DNA of 64,000 nucleotides from Burkholderia sp. GAS332 (GCA_900142905.1 FSRV01000002.1:496001-560000), one strand, 5' to 3'. Shown: positions 38,054-47,079, counted from the stretch's first letter. A program made the numbers and translations. Notes: generated by a model from the letters alone, not told the origin.

Positions 38054-38719
38054 ATGAGCGACACGAACGATAGGAATGCGCTGCGCGCACAGCGCCTCGA
38101 TACCGCGACGCTGAGCGATGCGCTGGATCGCCTCGGCATCGTCGGTCAATGCGCCGGCATCAAGCCGCGCGATGCGAGTTTCCGGCTGTGCGGCCGTGCG
38201 TTCACGATTCTTTACGGACCGCCGACAACGCCGCCCGGCACCGTCGGCGACTATATCGACGATGTCCCTGAAGGCGGCGTGATCGTGCTGGATAACGCAG
38301 GCCGCGAAGACTGCACGGTCTGGGGCGACATTCTCACGGAAATCGCGCATCGGCGGAAAATCGCCGGCACTGTCATTGATGGCATCTGTCGTGATGTGAG
38401 CCTGTGCCTGTCGCTGGGTTACCCTGTGTTCAGCAAGGGACACTGGATGCGTACTGGCAAAGACCGTGTGCAAGTCGAAAGTACGCAGGTGCCGGTCAAC
38501 ATCGGCAACGCGCGCGTGTTGCCGGGTGATCTGCTGGTCGGCGACGCGGATGGCGTGATCGTGATTCCGCGCGCTCACGAAGACCGCGTACTCGCTGCAG
38601 CGGAAGAGATTCACGCGGCGGAGCACGCGATTCGCGAGGCGGCGCGGCAAGGCATGCGGCTCGACGAGGCGCGCCAGCAGCATCGCTATCACGCGCTGCA
38701 GAGCAAAGTGAGCGCCTGA
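38054..38719 (+). CDS. RraA/LigK-like aldolase family protein, copy 2
   Basis: This 221-residue paralogue has TLSDALDRLGIVGQ, DCTVWGDILTEIA and the active-site motif GTVIDGICRD. It is well diverged from the copies on either side, which argues for a separate substrate rather than a recent duplication. AGGGGATAA precedes ATG 38054, 2 nt after the previous stop. The family reaction is retro-aldol cleavage or oxaloacetate decarboxylation. Confidence 0.84.
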   Translation: MSDTNDRNALRAQRLDTATLSDALDRLGIVGQCAGIKPRDASFRLCGRAFTILYGPPTTPPGTVGDYIDDVPEGGVIVLDNAGREDCTVWGDILTEIAHRRKIAGTVIDGICRDVSLCLSLGYPVFSKGHWMRTGKDRVQVESTQVPVNIGNARVLPGDLLVGDADGVIVIPRAHEDRVLAAAEEIHAAEHAIREAARQGMRLDEARQQHRYHALQSKVSA

Positions 38720-38783
38720 GCGTCGACGCTCACGACGCCACGCCACGCCACGCGAGCCCTCAGAATATCCATCAGGAGACACC

Positions 38784-39452
38784 ATGTCGTACCCTTTCAT
38801 CGATTCGCCGCTGGTGACCGCTTCGATTGAGCGGCCAGCCGCCGAAGTGATCGAGGCGGCCCGCGCCTTTCCTTGCGCGACCTTGCTCGAGGCGGCCAAC
38901 AAGCTGGGCGCGCTGCCGTCGGCGATCAAGCCGGTCAGTCCGGCATTCCGTGTCTGCGGCCCGGCGGTTACCGTGCATTCGCCGCCTGGCGACAATCTCT
39001 GGTTACATCGCGCGCTGGTCGTCGCGCAACCGGGTGACGTGCTGGTGGTATACACGAGCGACTACTACGAAGCCGGCTACTGGGGTGAAGTCATGTCGAC
39101 GGCGGCCAAAGAGCGCGGTGTGGCGGGCCTGGTCATCGACGGTTGCGTTCGCGATGCCGAGTTGCTCGCGCGTATCGGCTTCCCGGTGTTTTCGCGCGGC
39201 TTGTGCATTCGCGGCACGACCAAGGATTTCGCGGCGCGCGGCTGGATCAATCATCCGCTGCGTATCGGCGACGTCGCTGTGCGGCCGGGCGATCTGGTGG
39301 TGGGCGATGCGGACGGCGTCGTGGTACTCGCGCAGGAATCGGTCGGCACCACGTTGCGCGCCGCGCGCGAACGTGAGGATAAGGAAGCGGAAATACTCGC
39401 GCGCATCGCCGCGGGTGAGTTGACGCTCGATATATACGGATGGAATCGCTAG
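38784..39452 (+). CDS. RraA/LigK-like aldolase family protein, copy 3
   Basis: The 222-residue protein has ATLLEAANKLGALPSAIKP, GDNLWLHRALVVAQPGDVLVV, GYWGEVMSTAA and GLVIDGCVRD. Of the three copies this looks closest to the known CHA aldolase (LigK/GalC) because of the GDNLWLHRA block. It would release pyruvate and oxaloacetate from the LigJ product. AGGAGACACC precedes ATG 38784. Confidence 0.86.
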   Translation: MSYPFIDSPLVTASIERPAAEVIEAARAFPCATLLEAANKLGALPSAIKPVSPAFRVCGPAVTVHSPPGDNLWLHRALVVAQPGDVLVVYTSDYYEAGYWGEVMSTAAKERGVAGLVIDGCVRDAELLARIGFPVFSRGLCIRGTTKDFAARGWINHPLRIGDVAVRPGDLVVGDADGVVVLAQESVGTTLRAAREREDKEAEILARIAAGELTLDIYGWNR

Positions 39453-39492
39453 ACGCGCGGTTCGGTACCGAAGAGACAGAGGAGCAATCGCA

Positions 39493-40257
39493 ATGAGCAA
39501 TCAAACCGCAAGCGGGCGCGAGCCTACGCTTTCCGAGCGTGCAGACGCGCTTGAACACGAGATGATCGCGGAGCTGGACCGGCGCGTGGTGAAATCGGTC
39601 ATCTACACGTCAGGCGACCGCGACCCGACGCAGGCCATTCCACCGCCGCCGGGCACGGGCCACTTCATGATGGGCGACGATCCGCGCCTGCAGAAGATGC
39701 CGCCGAAGCCCACGTTGATCGATTTCTTCAAGTACAGGTTTGGGCCGGCCAATCACGTACTGCAAAGCGCCACGCACGCGTTGAAGGCCGGGCAGAACGA
39801 GAAGATCGTGCTGGCCTGTCTGTTGCATGACATCAGCGTGGCCGGTTTCATTCGTGGCGATCACGGCTATTGGGGCGCGCAGATGATCGCGCCGTATGTG
39901 GACGAGGAGGTCAGCTGGGCCATCCAGTATCACCAGGCGCTGCGATTCTTCGCGGATGAATCGGTGGGTTATGGGTATCCGGACGCGTATCTGCGCTACT
40001 TCGGCAAGGACTATGAGCCTGAGCCGTATATCCAGCGCGACTACGAGTACGCGCGCAATCACAAATGGTACATGTCGAGCCGCTCGATCACGCTTCACGA
40101 CATCTATTCGTTCGATCCGAACGCAGTGGTGAGTCTCGACGATTTCGTCGACATCATCGGACGCAATTTCAGGCAGCCAAAGGAAGGACTCGGCTTCGAC
40201 GGCAGTCCGTCGGCGCACATCTGGCGCACGATGATCTGGCCGACGAAGTTTCTGTAA
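39493..40257 (+). CDS. HD-domain protein, candidate diiron oxygenase
   Basis: The 254-residue protein carries histidines in an HD-superfamily layout: H88/H95 (NHVLQSATHAL), H112-D113 (LLHDIS), H124 (GDHGYW) and H147 (QYHQAL), with late Asp residues near 210-220. This extended set is the one used by mixed-valent diiron oxygenases such as MIOX, PhnZ and TmpB, though hydrolases share it in part. It lies between the third aldolase and the aminotransferase in a tight + strand run, with GAGGAG before ATG 39493. Its role in aromatic breakdown is unknown. Confidence 0.75.
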   Translation: MSNQTASGREPTLSERADALEHEMIAELDRRVVKSVIYTSGDRDPTQAIPPPPGTGHFMMGDDPRLQKMPPKPTLIDFFKYRFGPANHVLQSATHALKAGQNEKIVLACLLHDISVAGFIRGDHGYWGAQMIAPYVDEEVSWAIQYHQALRFFADESVGYGYPDAYLRYFGKDYEPEPYIQRDYEYARNHKWYMSSRSITLHDIYSFDPNAVVSLDDFVDIIGRNFRQPKEGLGFDGSPSAHIWRTMIWPTKFL

Positions 40258-40337
40258 TAGCCCGGCGGCAGCGCACAGTGCGCCCGCGGCGCGCCACTCA
40301 TCCTCATTCCTCTATCGAAGTCAGCAAAGGTGTTCCC

Positions 40338-41465
40338 ATGACAAACGAATTGCGTCCTGTCGCTCCCCCCTACATCGGCTCGTTGAAGCCCTATCAGGCA
40401 GGCAAACCCATCGAAGAAACGGCGCGCGAGTACGGACTGCCGGAAGCCAGCATCATCAAGCTCGCATCGAATGAAAATCCGCTCGGCATGCCGCCGAAAG
40501 CACGCGCGGCCATCGACGCGATCGTCAACAGCGGGGCACGCTACCCCGATCCGAACGGTCATGCGCTGAAAGTGGCGCTGGGCCAGAAGTACAACGTCGA
40601 ACGCAACTGGATCACACTTGGCAACGGTTCGAGCGACATTCTCGAGCTCGTCGCACGTGCCTTCCTGCAGGCTGCGCAACCGGACAGCGATTGCAACGCC
40701 GTGTCGTCGCAATACGCATTCATGGCGTGGCAGAACGCGGTCAAGGCAACCGGCGCGCGGATGGTCGCTGTGGCCGCCAAAGACTACGGCCACGATCTTG
40801 ACGCCATGGCGCTGGCGGTCAACGCGGCGACGCGCGTGGTGTACCTCGCGAATCCGAACAATCCGACCGGCACGTTCTTCAGTGCCGGCGAACTGACAGC
40901 ATTTCTCGATCGCATCCCGGCCAATGTCGTTGTGCTGCTCGATGAGGCCTATAACGAGTATCTCGAACCGCACCATCGTTACGACAGTACCGAACTCGTG
41001 CGGCGCTATCCGAATCTGGTTGTGTCGCGAACCTTCTCGAAGGCGTTCGGGCTGGCCGGCCTGCGGGTTGGTTTCGCCATCGCTACGCCTTACGTCACCG
41101 ATCTTCTGAACCGTGTGCGGCAGACGTTCAATGTCAATTCGCTGGCGCAGGCTGCTGCCATTGCCGCACTGAACGACGACGATTACCTGAACGAATCGTA
41201 TCGCCTGAATCGCGAAGGGATCGGGCGGTTCTATGAGGTCTGCGACGCGCTGCGGCTCCCGTATGTGAAAAGCCAGGGCAACTTCGTCGTCATCAAGGTG
41301 GGCAATTCGGCCGAGCTGTTCGATGCGCTGCTCAGACGCGGCATCATCGTGCGCAAGGTGGTGGACTACGGGCTGGGCGAGTGGCTGCGCGTCACGGTCG
41401 GATTGCCGCAGGAAAACGAAAGGTTCTTTACGGCATTGCGTGAACTTGTGGTGGTCAACGCGTGA
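40338..41465 (+). CDS. HisC-like class I/II aminotransferase
   Basis: The 375-residue PLP enzyme follows the histidinol-phosphate aminotransferase pattern: IIKLASNENPLGMPPKAR, GNGSSDILELVARAF, YLANPNNPTGT, LLDEAYNEY and the PLP lysine in SRTFSKAFGLAGLRVGF. HisC-family proteins also act on aromatic amino acids. No other his gene is near, so a catabolic role with an amino-bearing substrate is more likely than histidine synthesis. AAAGGTG precedes ATG 40338. It ends the ring-cleavage unit. Confidence 0.88.
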   Translation: MTNELRPVAPPYIGSLKPYQAGKPIEETAREYGLPEASIIKLASNENPLGMPPKARAAIDAIVNSGARYPDPNGHALKVALGQKYNVERNWITLGNGSSDILELVARAFLQAAQPDSDCNAVSSQYAFMAWQNAVKATGARMVAVAAKDYGHDLDAMALAVNAATRVVYLANPNNPTGTFFSAGELTAFLDRIPANVVVLLDEAYNEYLEPHHRYDSTELVRRYPNLVVSRTFSKAFGLAGLRVGFAIATPYVTDLLNRVRQTFNVNSLAQAAAIAALNDDDYLNESYRLNREGIGRFYEVCDALRLPYVKSQGNFVVIKVGNSAELFDALLRRGIIVRKVVDYGLGEWLRVTVGLPQENERFFTALRELVVVNA

Positions 41466-41486
41466 GAGTGGAACTCACCTAAATTA

Positions 41487-41504
41487 AACTATATTATACT
41501 TTCG
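41487..41504. promoter_or_regulatory. AT-rich candidate operator/promoter of the peptide-type ABC operon
   Basis: AACTATATTAT (41487-41497) is the exact reverse complement of an 11-mer in the palindrome at 47041-47051. On the minus strand it reads GTATAATATAGTT. It lies about 110 bp before the first permease gene. Confidence 0.4.
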
Positions 41505-41515
41505 AGATAGAGCTC

Positions 41516-41545
41516 GGCCACGGACCGCCCGCAGCATCCGTGGCC
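41516..41545 (+). other. Perfect 9-bp stem-loop in the leader of the ABC operon
   Basis: GGCCACGGA (41516-41524) pairs with TCCGTGGCC (41537-41545) around a 12-nt loop. There is no T-run, so it is a leader structure or weak terminator of the aminotransferase transcript. Confidence 0.35.
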
Positions 41546-41605
41546 ACGAACAGGCGAGTACAAGTCCTGTCGCTCGAACTCATCCCCGTTGGAGCGAGAC
41601 AATCC

Positions 41606-42583
41606 ATGCTTGAGTTTATTCTGCGGAGACTATTCCAGAGCGTCCTTGCGCTTTGGGCGATGTCGCTGCTCGTGTTTGCCGGCGTCTACGTAGTGGGCGA
41701 CCCGATTGCGCTGATGGTCCCCGACAGCGCCACACCCGAGATGCGCACGCGCATCATTGCATCGCTTGGACTGGATCAGCCGTGGTGGCTCCAGTACTGG
41801 CATTTCCTCAGCCACTCGTTGCGCGGCGACTTCGGCACGTCGTTCCTGACCGGCGCACCGGTTGCGCAGATGATCGTCTCACGGATGCCCGCAACGCTCG
41901 AGCTATCCGTGATTGCCATGCTGATGGCCATTGTCATCGGCATTCCGCTTGGCATGGTCGCAGGATTGCGCCCCGAGAAACTCTCCTCGCGCATCATTAC
42001 CGCATCGTCGACGATCGGTTTCAGTCTGCCGACGTTCTGGGTCGGCCTGATCCTGATTCTCGTCTGCTCGGTGATGCTTGGCTGGCTGCCTTCAGGAGGA
42101 CGCGGCACCACGACGTCATGGCTCGGCATGCAGGTGAGCTTTCTGACGCTCGACGGCTGGAAGCACCTGCTGTTGCCGGCGCTCAATCTCGCACTCTTCA
42201 ACATCGCGCTGATTATCCGGCTCGCGTATTCGTCGACCCGCGAAACCGCGCTGACCGATTACGTCAAGTTCGCGCGGGCCAAAGGGCTGAGCGCATCGCG
42301 CATCGTCGGCGTGCATATCCTGAAGAACATCATGATTCCGCTCGTGACGGTGATCGGCATCAACCTGGGCGGGTTGATCGCGTTTTCGATTGTCACGGAA
42401 ACCGTGTTCGCGTGGCCAGGCATGGGCAAGCTGCTGATCGATTCGATCAATGCGCTCGATCGCCCAGTGGTCATCGCCTACCTGCTGACCGTCGCAGCGA
42501 TCTATATGCTGATCAATCTGGTCGTCGACATTCTGTACTCGCTGCTCGATCCGCGGATCTCGGTGACGGCGGAGGTGAATTGA
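41606..42583 (+). CDS. Dipeptide/oligopeptide-type ABC transporter permease (DppB-like)
   Basis: The 325-residue protein has six membrane helices and the DppB landmarks LEFILRRLFQSVLALWAMS, SHSLRGDFGTSF, SFSLPTFWVGLILI, the EAA-like loop DYVKFARAKGLSASRIVGVHILKN (in parts) and ETVFAWPGMGKLLIDSI. With DppC and two ATPases it imports peptides or other bulky solutes such as opines or glycosides. ATG 41606 follows GGAGCGAG; a start 66 nt earlier is unsupported. Confidence 0.93.
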   Translation: MLEFILRRLFQSVLALWAMSLLVFAGVYVVGDPIALMVPDSATPEMRTRIIASLGLDQPWWLQYWHFLSHSLRGDFGTSFLTGAPVAQMIVSRMPATLELSVIAMLMAIVIGIPLGMVAGLRPEKLSSRIITASSTIGFSLPTFWVGLILILVCSVMLGWLPSGGRGTTTSWLGMQVSFLTLDGWKHLLLPALNLALFNIALIIRLAYSSTRETALTDYVKFARAKGLSASRIVGVHILKNIMIPLVTVIGINLGGLIAFSIVTETVFAWPGMGKLLIDSINALDRPVVIAYLLTVAAIYMLINLVVDILYSLLDPRISVTAEVN

Positions 42584-42584
42584 C

Positions 42585-43574
42585 ATGGCACCCACCACAG
42601 GAACGACCATGGCCGAACCGCGCGCCCAATCTGCTGTATCCGCCGCATCCACCCTTTCCGCCGCCAAACCGGTGAAACGACCGCATCGGTTTGCGCGCAT
42701 GGGCGGTCAACTAAGCGCGCTATGGAGTGAATTCAGCCAGAGCAAACTTGCGCTCACCGGGCTCGTGCTATTTATCGCGATTACTGCGCTGGCGGTATTC
42801 GCGCCTTGGATCGCGCCGCAGAATCCGTATGATCTCGCCCAGCTCGATCTAAGCGATTCGCAGCTTCCGCCGCTTGCGCATGCGTCGATGGGAGCACATA
42901 TCTACTGGCTCGGCACTGACGACCAGGGGCGCGACATGCTGTCCGCGATTCTCTACGGCATGCGCACGAGTCTGTACGTGAGCCTCGTCTGTACGGTGCT
43001 CGCGTTGGGCATCGGTGTTGCGCTGGGCCTGATCGGCGCATTCTATGGACGCAAGGTCGATGCGCTGATCATGCGGCTCGCCGACATCCAGCTTTCATTC
43101 CCTTCGATTCTGATTGCGCTGGTGTTTATCGCAGCATTTGGCAAAGGGGTCGACAAGATCATCTACGCACTCGTGCTGGTGCAATGGGCGGTGTATGCGC
43201 GTACCGCGCGAGGTTCCGCGCTCGTCGAGTTGCGCAAGGAGTATGTGGAGGCGGCGCGCTGCCTGAAACTGAGCGACACGCGGATCATCTTTCGCCATGT
43301 GCTGCCTAATTGCGTGCCGCCGCTGCTGGTCGTCGCAACCGTGCAGATGGCGACCACGATCTCGCTTGAAGCGACGCTGTCGTTTCTGGGGCTTGGGCTG
43401 CCTATTACGGAGCCGTCACTCGGTCTGCTGATTTCGAACGGCTATAACTACCTGCTGTCCGGTTCCTACTGGATCAGCGTGTTCCCCGGCGTCGCGCTGC
43501 TGTTGCTGATGTTATGCCTGAATCTGATGGCGGATCGCCTGCGCGATGTGCTCAACCCGAGGTTGAAGAAATGA
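42585..43574 (+). CDS. Dipeptide/oligopeptide-type ABC transporter permease (DppC-like)
   Basis: The 329-residue partner permease has an N-terminal tail of about 45 residues, then QSKLALTGLVLFIAITALAVFAP, YWLGTDDQGRDMLSAILYGMR (in parts) and a late EAA loop (EYVEAARCLKLSDTRIIFRHVLPN in parts). ATG 42585 lies 1 nt after the dppB stop and follows GGAGG; another ATG at 42609 is possible. Its end overlaps the next gene by 4 nt. Confidence 0.93.
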   Translation: MAPTTGTTMAEPRAQSAVSAASTLSAAKPVKRPHRFARMGGQLSALWSEFSQSKLALTGLVLFIAITALAVFAPWIAPQNPYDLAQLDLSDSQLPPLAHASMGAHIYWLGTDDQGRDMLSAILYGMRTSLYVSLVCTVLALGIGVALGLIGAFYGRKVDALIMRLADIQLSFPSILIALVFIAAFGKGVDKIIYALVLVQWAVYARTARGSALVELRKEYVEAARCLKLSDTRIIFRHVLPNCVPPLLVVATVQMATTISLEATLSFLGLGLPITEPSLGLLISNGYNYLLSGSYWISVFPGVALLLLMLCLNLMADRLRDVLNPRLKK

Positions 43575-44557
43575 CTCAGCCCGCATTGCAGGTCAACAAT
43601 CTGTGCACCCATTTCACGACGCCGCGCGGCATCGTGAAAGCGGTGAATGGTGTGAGTTTCAGCGTCGCGCGCGGCGAGATTCTGGGTGTGGTCGGCGAGT
43701 CCGGGTCCGGTAAATCGCAAACCGGCTATTCGATCATGGGTTTGATCGATCCGCCGGGCAAGGTGGTGAGCGGCAGCATCAAGCTCGCGGGTGAGGAACT
43801 GGCCGCCTGCACCGAAGCGCAGTGGCGCAAGATTCGCGGCAACCGGATCTCGATGATTTTCCAGGATCCGATGATGACGCTCAATCCCGTGCTGCGTATC
43901 GATACACAGATGGTCGAGGCAGTGCTCGCGCACCGGCCGATGAGCCGTCGCGCAGCGCTCGACGAAGCGCGCGCGGCGCTTGCGCAGGTCGGCATCCCGG
44001 CGCCGGACGAGCGTCTGAAGTGTTATCCGCATCAGTTCTCCGGCGGCATGCGTCAGCGCGTCGCGATTGCGATTGCGTTGATCAACCGTCCCGAAGTGGT
44101 AATCGCCGACGAACCGACTACCGCGCTCGACGTTACCATTCAGGCGCAGATTCTCGGTGAGATCCAGCAGCTTTGCCGCAATTCGGGGACGGCGTTGATC
44201 TGGATCACGCACGACCTGTCGGTGGTCGCGGGGCTAGCGGATCGCGTGTGCGTGATGTACGGCGGCAGGATCGCCGAATACGGCAGCGTCGATCAGGTGC
44301 TCGATACGCCGCGTCACCCTTATACGCGGGGCTTGATGAACTCGATTCCGAGCCGCAATCCCAAAGGCGTGATGCTGCGGCAGATTCCCGGTGCGCCGCC
44401 TTCGCTGCTCGCGTTAGGGGGCGGCTGTGCGTTCCGCACGCGCTGTTCATCCGCGGTGCCCGAATGCGCACACGAGATTGCCGAATCGATTGACCACGAC
44501 GGCCACATGGTTCGCTGCATCCGGCCCGTCGTCGATGAACCTGAGGAGATCGCATGA
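43571..44557 (+). CDS. Dipeptide/oligopeptide ABC transporter ATP-binding protein (DppD-like)
   Basis: The 328-residue ATPase has Walker A GESGSGKSQTG, signature FSGGMRQRVAIA, Walker B VVIADEPTTALDV, and the C-terminal Cys-containing oligopeptide extension (GCAFRTRCSSAVPEC). Translation is coupled to dppC and dppF through ATGA overlaps at both ends. It supplies energy with the next gene product. Confidence 0.94.
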   Translation: MTQPALQVNNLCTHFTTPRGIVKAVNGVSFSVARGEILGVVGESGSGKSQTGYSIMGLIDPPGKVVSGSIKLAGEELAACTEAQWRKIRGNRISMIFQDPMMTLNPVLRIDTQMVEAVLAHRPMSRRAALDEARAALAQVGIPAPDERLKCYPHQFSGGMRQRVAIAIALINRPEVVIADEPTTALDVTIQAQILGEIQQLCRNSGTALIWITHDLSVVAGLADRVCVMYGGRIAEYGSVDQVLDTPRHPYTRGLMNSIPSRNPKGVMLRQIPGAPPSLLALGGGCAFRTRCSSAVPECAHEIAESIDHDGHMVRCIRPVVDEPEEIA

Positions 44558-45543
44558 CCCCGCTGCTCGAATTGCGTCATGTTACGAAGACGTTCGCACC
44601 CAGACAGGATGCGACGGGCCGCTTCGTCCGCGCTATCACCGGACGGCAGCCGCCGAAGGGCGTGCGTGCAGTCACCGATCTGAGCCTGAGTGTGAGCGCC
44701 GGCGAGGTGGTCGGACTGGTCGGCGAATCAGGCTGCGGTAAATCGACGGTCGGCCGACTGGCGGCCGGCGTCTACTGGCCGACGAGCGGCAAACGCTACT
44801 GGCAGGATACGGATATGGCGGCGCTCGGGCGGCGCGAGCGCAATCGCGCTGAACTGGATATCCAGATGATCTTCCAGGATCCGTATGCGTCGCTCAACCC
44901 GCGCATGCGTGCCGCGGATATCGTCGCGGAAGGGGCGCATGTGCACGGTTTCATCCGCAAGGCGGATACGCGCGATTTTGTCGGCGCGCTGTTTGAACGG
45001 GTGGGCCTCGACCCGGATTCGATGGACCGCTTCGCCCATCAGTTCTCGGGTGGCCAGCGTGCACGTATCGGTATCGCGCGTGCGCTATCGGTGAGTCCGA
45101 AGTTTCTCGTTTGCGATGAATCGGTGGCGGCACTTGACGTGTCGATTCAGGCGCAGGTGTTGAACCTGTTCATCAAGCTGCGCGAAGAGCTGGGGTTGAC
45201 GTATCTCTTCATCAGTCATGATCTGGGCGTGGTGCGCCATATTGCGGATCGCATTGTCGTCATGTATCTGGGCAAGATTGTGGAATCGGGACCCACCGAG
45301 CAGGTCTATCAGAGCCCACAGCATCCGTACACGCAGGCATTGCTAGCGGAAGTGCCGTCGCTCGACAAGCGCAAGAAGACCTTCTATGCAATCAAGGGCG
45401 AGATTCCGTCGCCGATGAATCCCCCTTCGGGGTGCCATTTTCATCCGCGTTGCCCACACGCCTTGCCTGTTTGCAAGGAGGTCGTGCCCGAATTGAAACG
45501 CGCTGTCGATGGGCAATTCGCCGCGTGTCATCTGATCGACTGA
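44554..45543 (+). CDS. Dipeptide/oligopeptide ABC transporter ATP-binding protein (DppF-like)
   Basis: The 329-residue ATPase carries Walker A GESGCGKSTVGR, signature FSGGQRARIGIARAL, Walker B FLVCDESVAALDVS and the C-terminal PSGCHFHPRCPHALPVC extension. In Walker B the usual Pro after DE is Ser. The insertion RQDATGRFVRAITGRQPPKG early in the protein makes it slightly longer than standard. It starts by ATGA overlap and ends the operon before a strong terminator. Confidence 0.94.
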   Translation: MTPLLELRHVTKTFAPRQDATGRFVRAITGRQPPKGVRAVTDLSLSVSAGEVVGLVGESGCGKSTVGRLAAGVYWPTSGKRYWQDTDMAALGRRERNRAELDIQMIFQDPYASLNPRMRAADIVAEGAHVHGFIRKADTRDFVGALFERVGLDPDSMDRFAHQFSGGQRARIGIARALSVSPKFLVCDESVAALDVSIQAQVLNLFIKLREELGLTYLFISHDLGVVRHIADRIVVMYLGKIVESGPTEQVYQSPQHPYTQALLAEVPSLDKRKKTFYAIKGEIPSPMNPPSGCHFHPRCPHALPVCKEVVPELKRAVDGQFAACHLID

Positions 45544-45567
45544 CGTCACCGGCACGCTTGAAGTCTG

Positions 45568-45619
45568 GCCCGGTGTGAATCGTACAGCAGCGATGCTGGC
45601 GGTTCACACCGGGCTTTTT
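45568..45619 (+). terminator. Rho-independent terminator of the ABC operon
   Basis: GCCCGGTGTGAA (45568-45579) pairs perfectly with TTCACACCGGGC (45603-45614) and is followed by TTTTT. A smaller hairpin sits in the loop. Confidence 0.9.
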
Positions 45620-45675
45620 CATGGACGGCGCAAACGTGAGGTAGTGGGTCCGCGTGAGCCTTAATTCCGACGGCG

Positions 45676-45698
45676 AAAAAAAGCCGGCTTGCGCCGGC
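45676..45698 (-). terminator. Rho-independent terminator of the porin gene
   Basis: On the minus strand GCCGGC-GCAA-GCCGGC is followed by seven T residues. It lies 57 bp beyond the porin stop. Confidence 0.85.
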
Positions 45699-45754
45699 AT
45701 AAATGTGTGCCACTCAACTCTCGCCATCGAGCGGCACCTCTCGCGATCAGTCGA

Positions 45755-46837
45755 TCAGAACTTATGGCGTATGCCAATGCCCGCCACCACCTGCTTGTTG
45801 GTGCTCGAGGTCGGCAGCGTCAGAATGACCGCATGTGTACCGTCACCGCTTGCCAGTTGATAGTTCACTTGCGCATACAGGTCGGTGCGTTTCGACAGGA
45901 AGTAGTCGATTCCGACCGACGTCTGGCCCCAGTGCGAACTCTCGAGCTTCGAATAGGTGTAGCCCGCGCCAGCGACCAGCGCCGGTGTGAAGTGGTACAG
46001 CAAGCTGCCTTCCAGGGTGCTCAGTGTTGCCGAATTGCCCATGTACGAGATCCGCGTGCCGGTGTAGTTCGCCATGATGCCGACCTTGCCGATCGAATAG
46101 CTGCCGCCCAGCCCCCATGTCTTCATGCTGTCGGCCACGATCGGGCTGCCTGTTAGCGGCTGGCCGAATAGCGTGCTGACGCCCAGATCGTTGGTCGGAT
46201 TGATGCTGAAGTTATTGATATCCGTATAGGCTGCACCGAGACTGAGCGGGCCATGATCGTAGGTCAGGCCGAAACTCATGGAGCTGTTCTGATGGAAGTT
46301 GCCCGCCGTATTGCCGAAGCCGTACATCGCGCCGGCGGTGAAGCCGCCGAAGTTGTTGCTGACGAATTTGACCGTGTTGTCCAGCCGGTCGCCCGATACG
46401 CGGTCGTAGTCGCCCGGATGGAACGCATACACGCCAGCGACATAGGCAATCGAATAGTTGCCGATGATGTCGCCCATGAAATCGTATTGATGGCCGAGCG
46501 TCAGCGTGCCGATCTGGTTCGCGAGACCCACGTAAGCCTGGCGTCCGAACATGAGGCCACCCTGACCCATGCTGCCGTCGTTCAGGTTGAAGCCGTTTTC
46601 AAGGCGAAACAGCGCTTTCATGCCGCCGCCGAGATCTTCAGTGCCCGTGAAGCCGAGCCGGTTGCCCTGTGGAACACCCGTGTCGAAGATCCACGCGGAA
46701 TGGCCGCCGCTGTTGCTAACGTAGCTGATCCCCGAGTCGACGATCCCGTAAATCGTCACGCTGCTCTGCGCCTGTGCACCCGCTGCAAAAGTACAAAGTG
46801 ACACGGCAGCAAGCGGTGCGGCGAGGGTCTTTCTCAT
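45755..46837 (-). CDS. Gram-negative porin (Burkholderia OmpC/Porin_4 type)
   Basis: The 360-residue outer-membrane protein has a signal peptide (MRKTLAAPLAAVSLCTFAAG then AQAQ), a mature start QSSVTIYGIVDSGI, RLGFTGTEDLGGGMKALFRLENGF (in parts) and ends with IGIRHKF, a terminal Phe as in trimeric porins. It should let small hydrophilic solutes cross the outer membrane. ATG 46837 has AAGGAGA upstream. It is divergent from the binding-protein gene and shares its palindromic control region, so it may be induced with the importer. Confidence 0.94.
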   Translation of the reverse strand: MRKTLAAPLAAVSLCTFAAGAQAQSSVTIYGIVDSGISYVSNSGGHSAWIFDTGVPQGNRLGFTGTEDLGGGMKALFRLENGFNLNDGSMGQGGLMFGRQAYVGLANQIGTLTLGHQYDFMGDIIGNYSIAYVAGVYAFHPGDYDRVSGDRLDNTVKFVSNNFGGFTAGAMYGFGNTAGNFHQNSSMSFGLTYDHGPLSLGAAYTDINNFSINPTNDLGVSTLFGQPLTGSPIVADSMKTWGLGGSYSIGKVGIMANYTGTRISYMGNSATLSTLEGSLLYHFTPALVAGAGYTYSKLESSHWGQTSVGIDYFLSKRTDLYAQVNYQLASGDGTHAVILTLPTSSTNKQVVAGIGIRHKF

Positions 46838-47031
46838 TGTTTGTCTCCTTTCCATGAATAGTCTGCGCTAAGTTCGTTAAAGATGCCGCATGTTTTGCGA
46901 GGCTTCGTTCGCAGTTGTTCCTGTCTCGCAACGTGTTGCAAGTGCAACCATTTCGTTGGGTGAACGAAAGGCCGCACGGTGGTCCTGCAGCGCCCGTCAT
47001 CAACTTGAGCAGTGCTTGACTTCGATAGAAG

Positions 47032-47056
47032 TGTATAACGATAATATAGTTATACA
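47032..47056. promoter_or_regulatory. 25-bp palindrome, best copy of the island's candidate operator
   Basis: TGTATAAC (47032-47039) and GTTATACA (47049-47056) are perfect 8-nt arms around a 9-nt AT-rich centre. It lies about 195 bp from the porin ATG and 170 bp from the binding-protein ATG. GTATAC-like sites are usual for FadR-type GntR proteins. Confidence 0.6.
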
Positions 47057-47079
47057 GAAGGCATTTTGAGGTGATGAAG

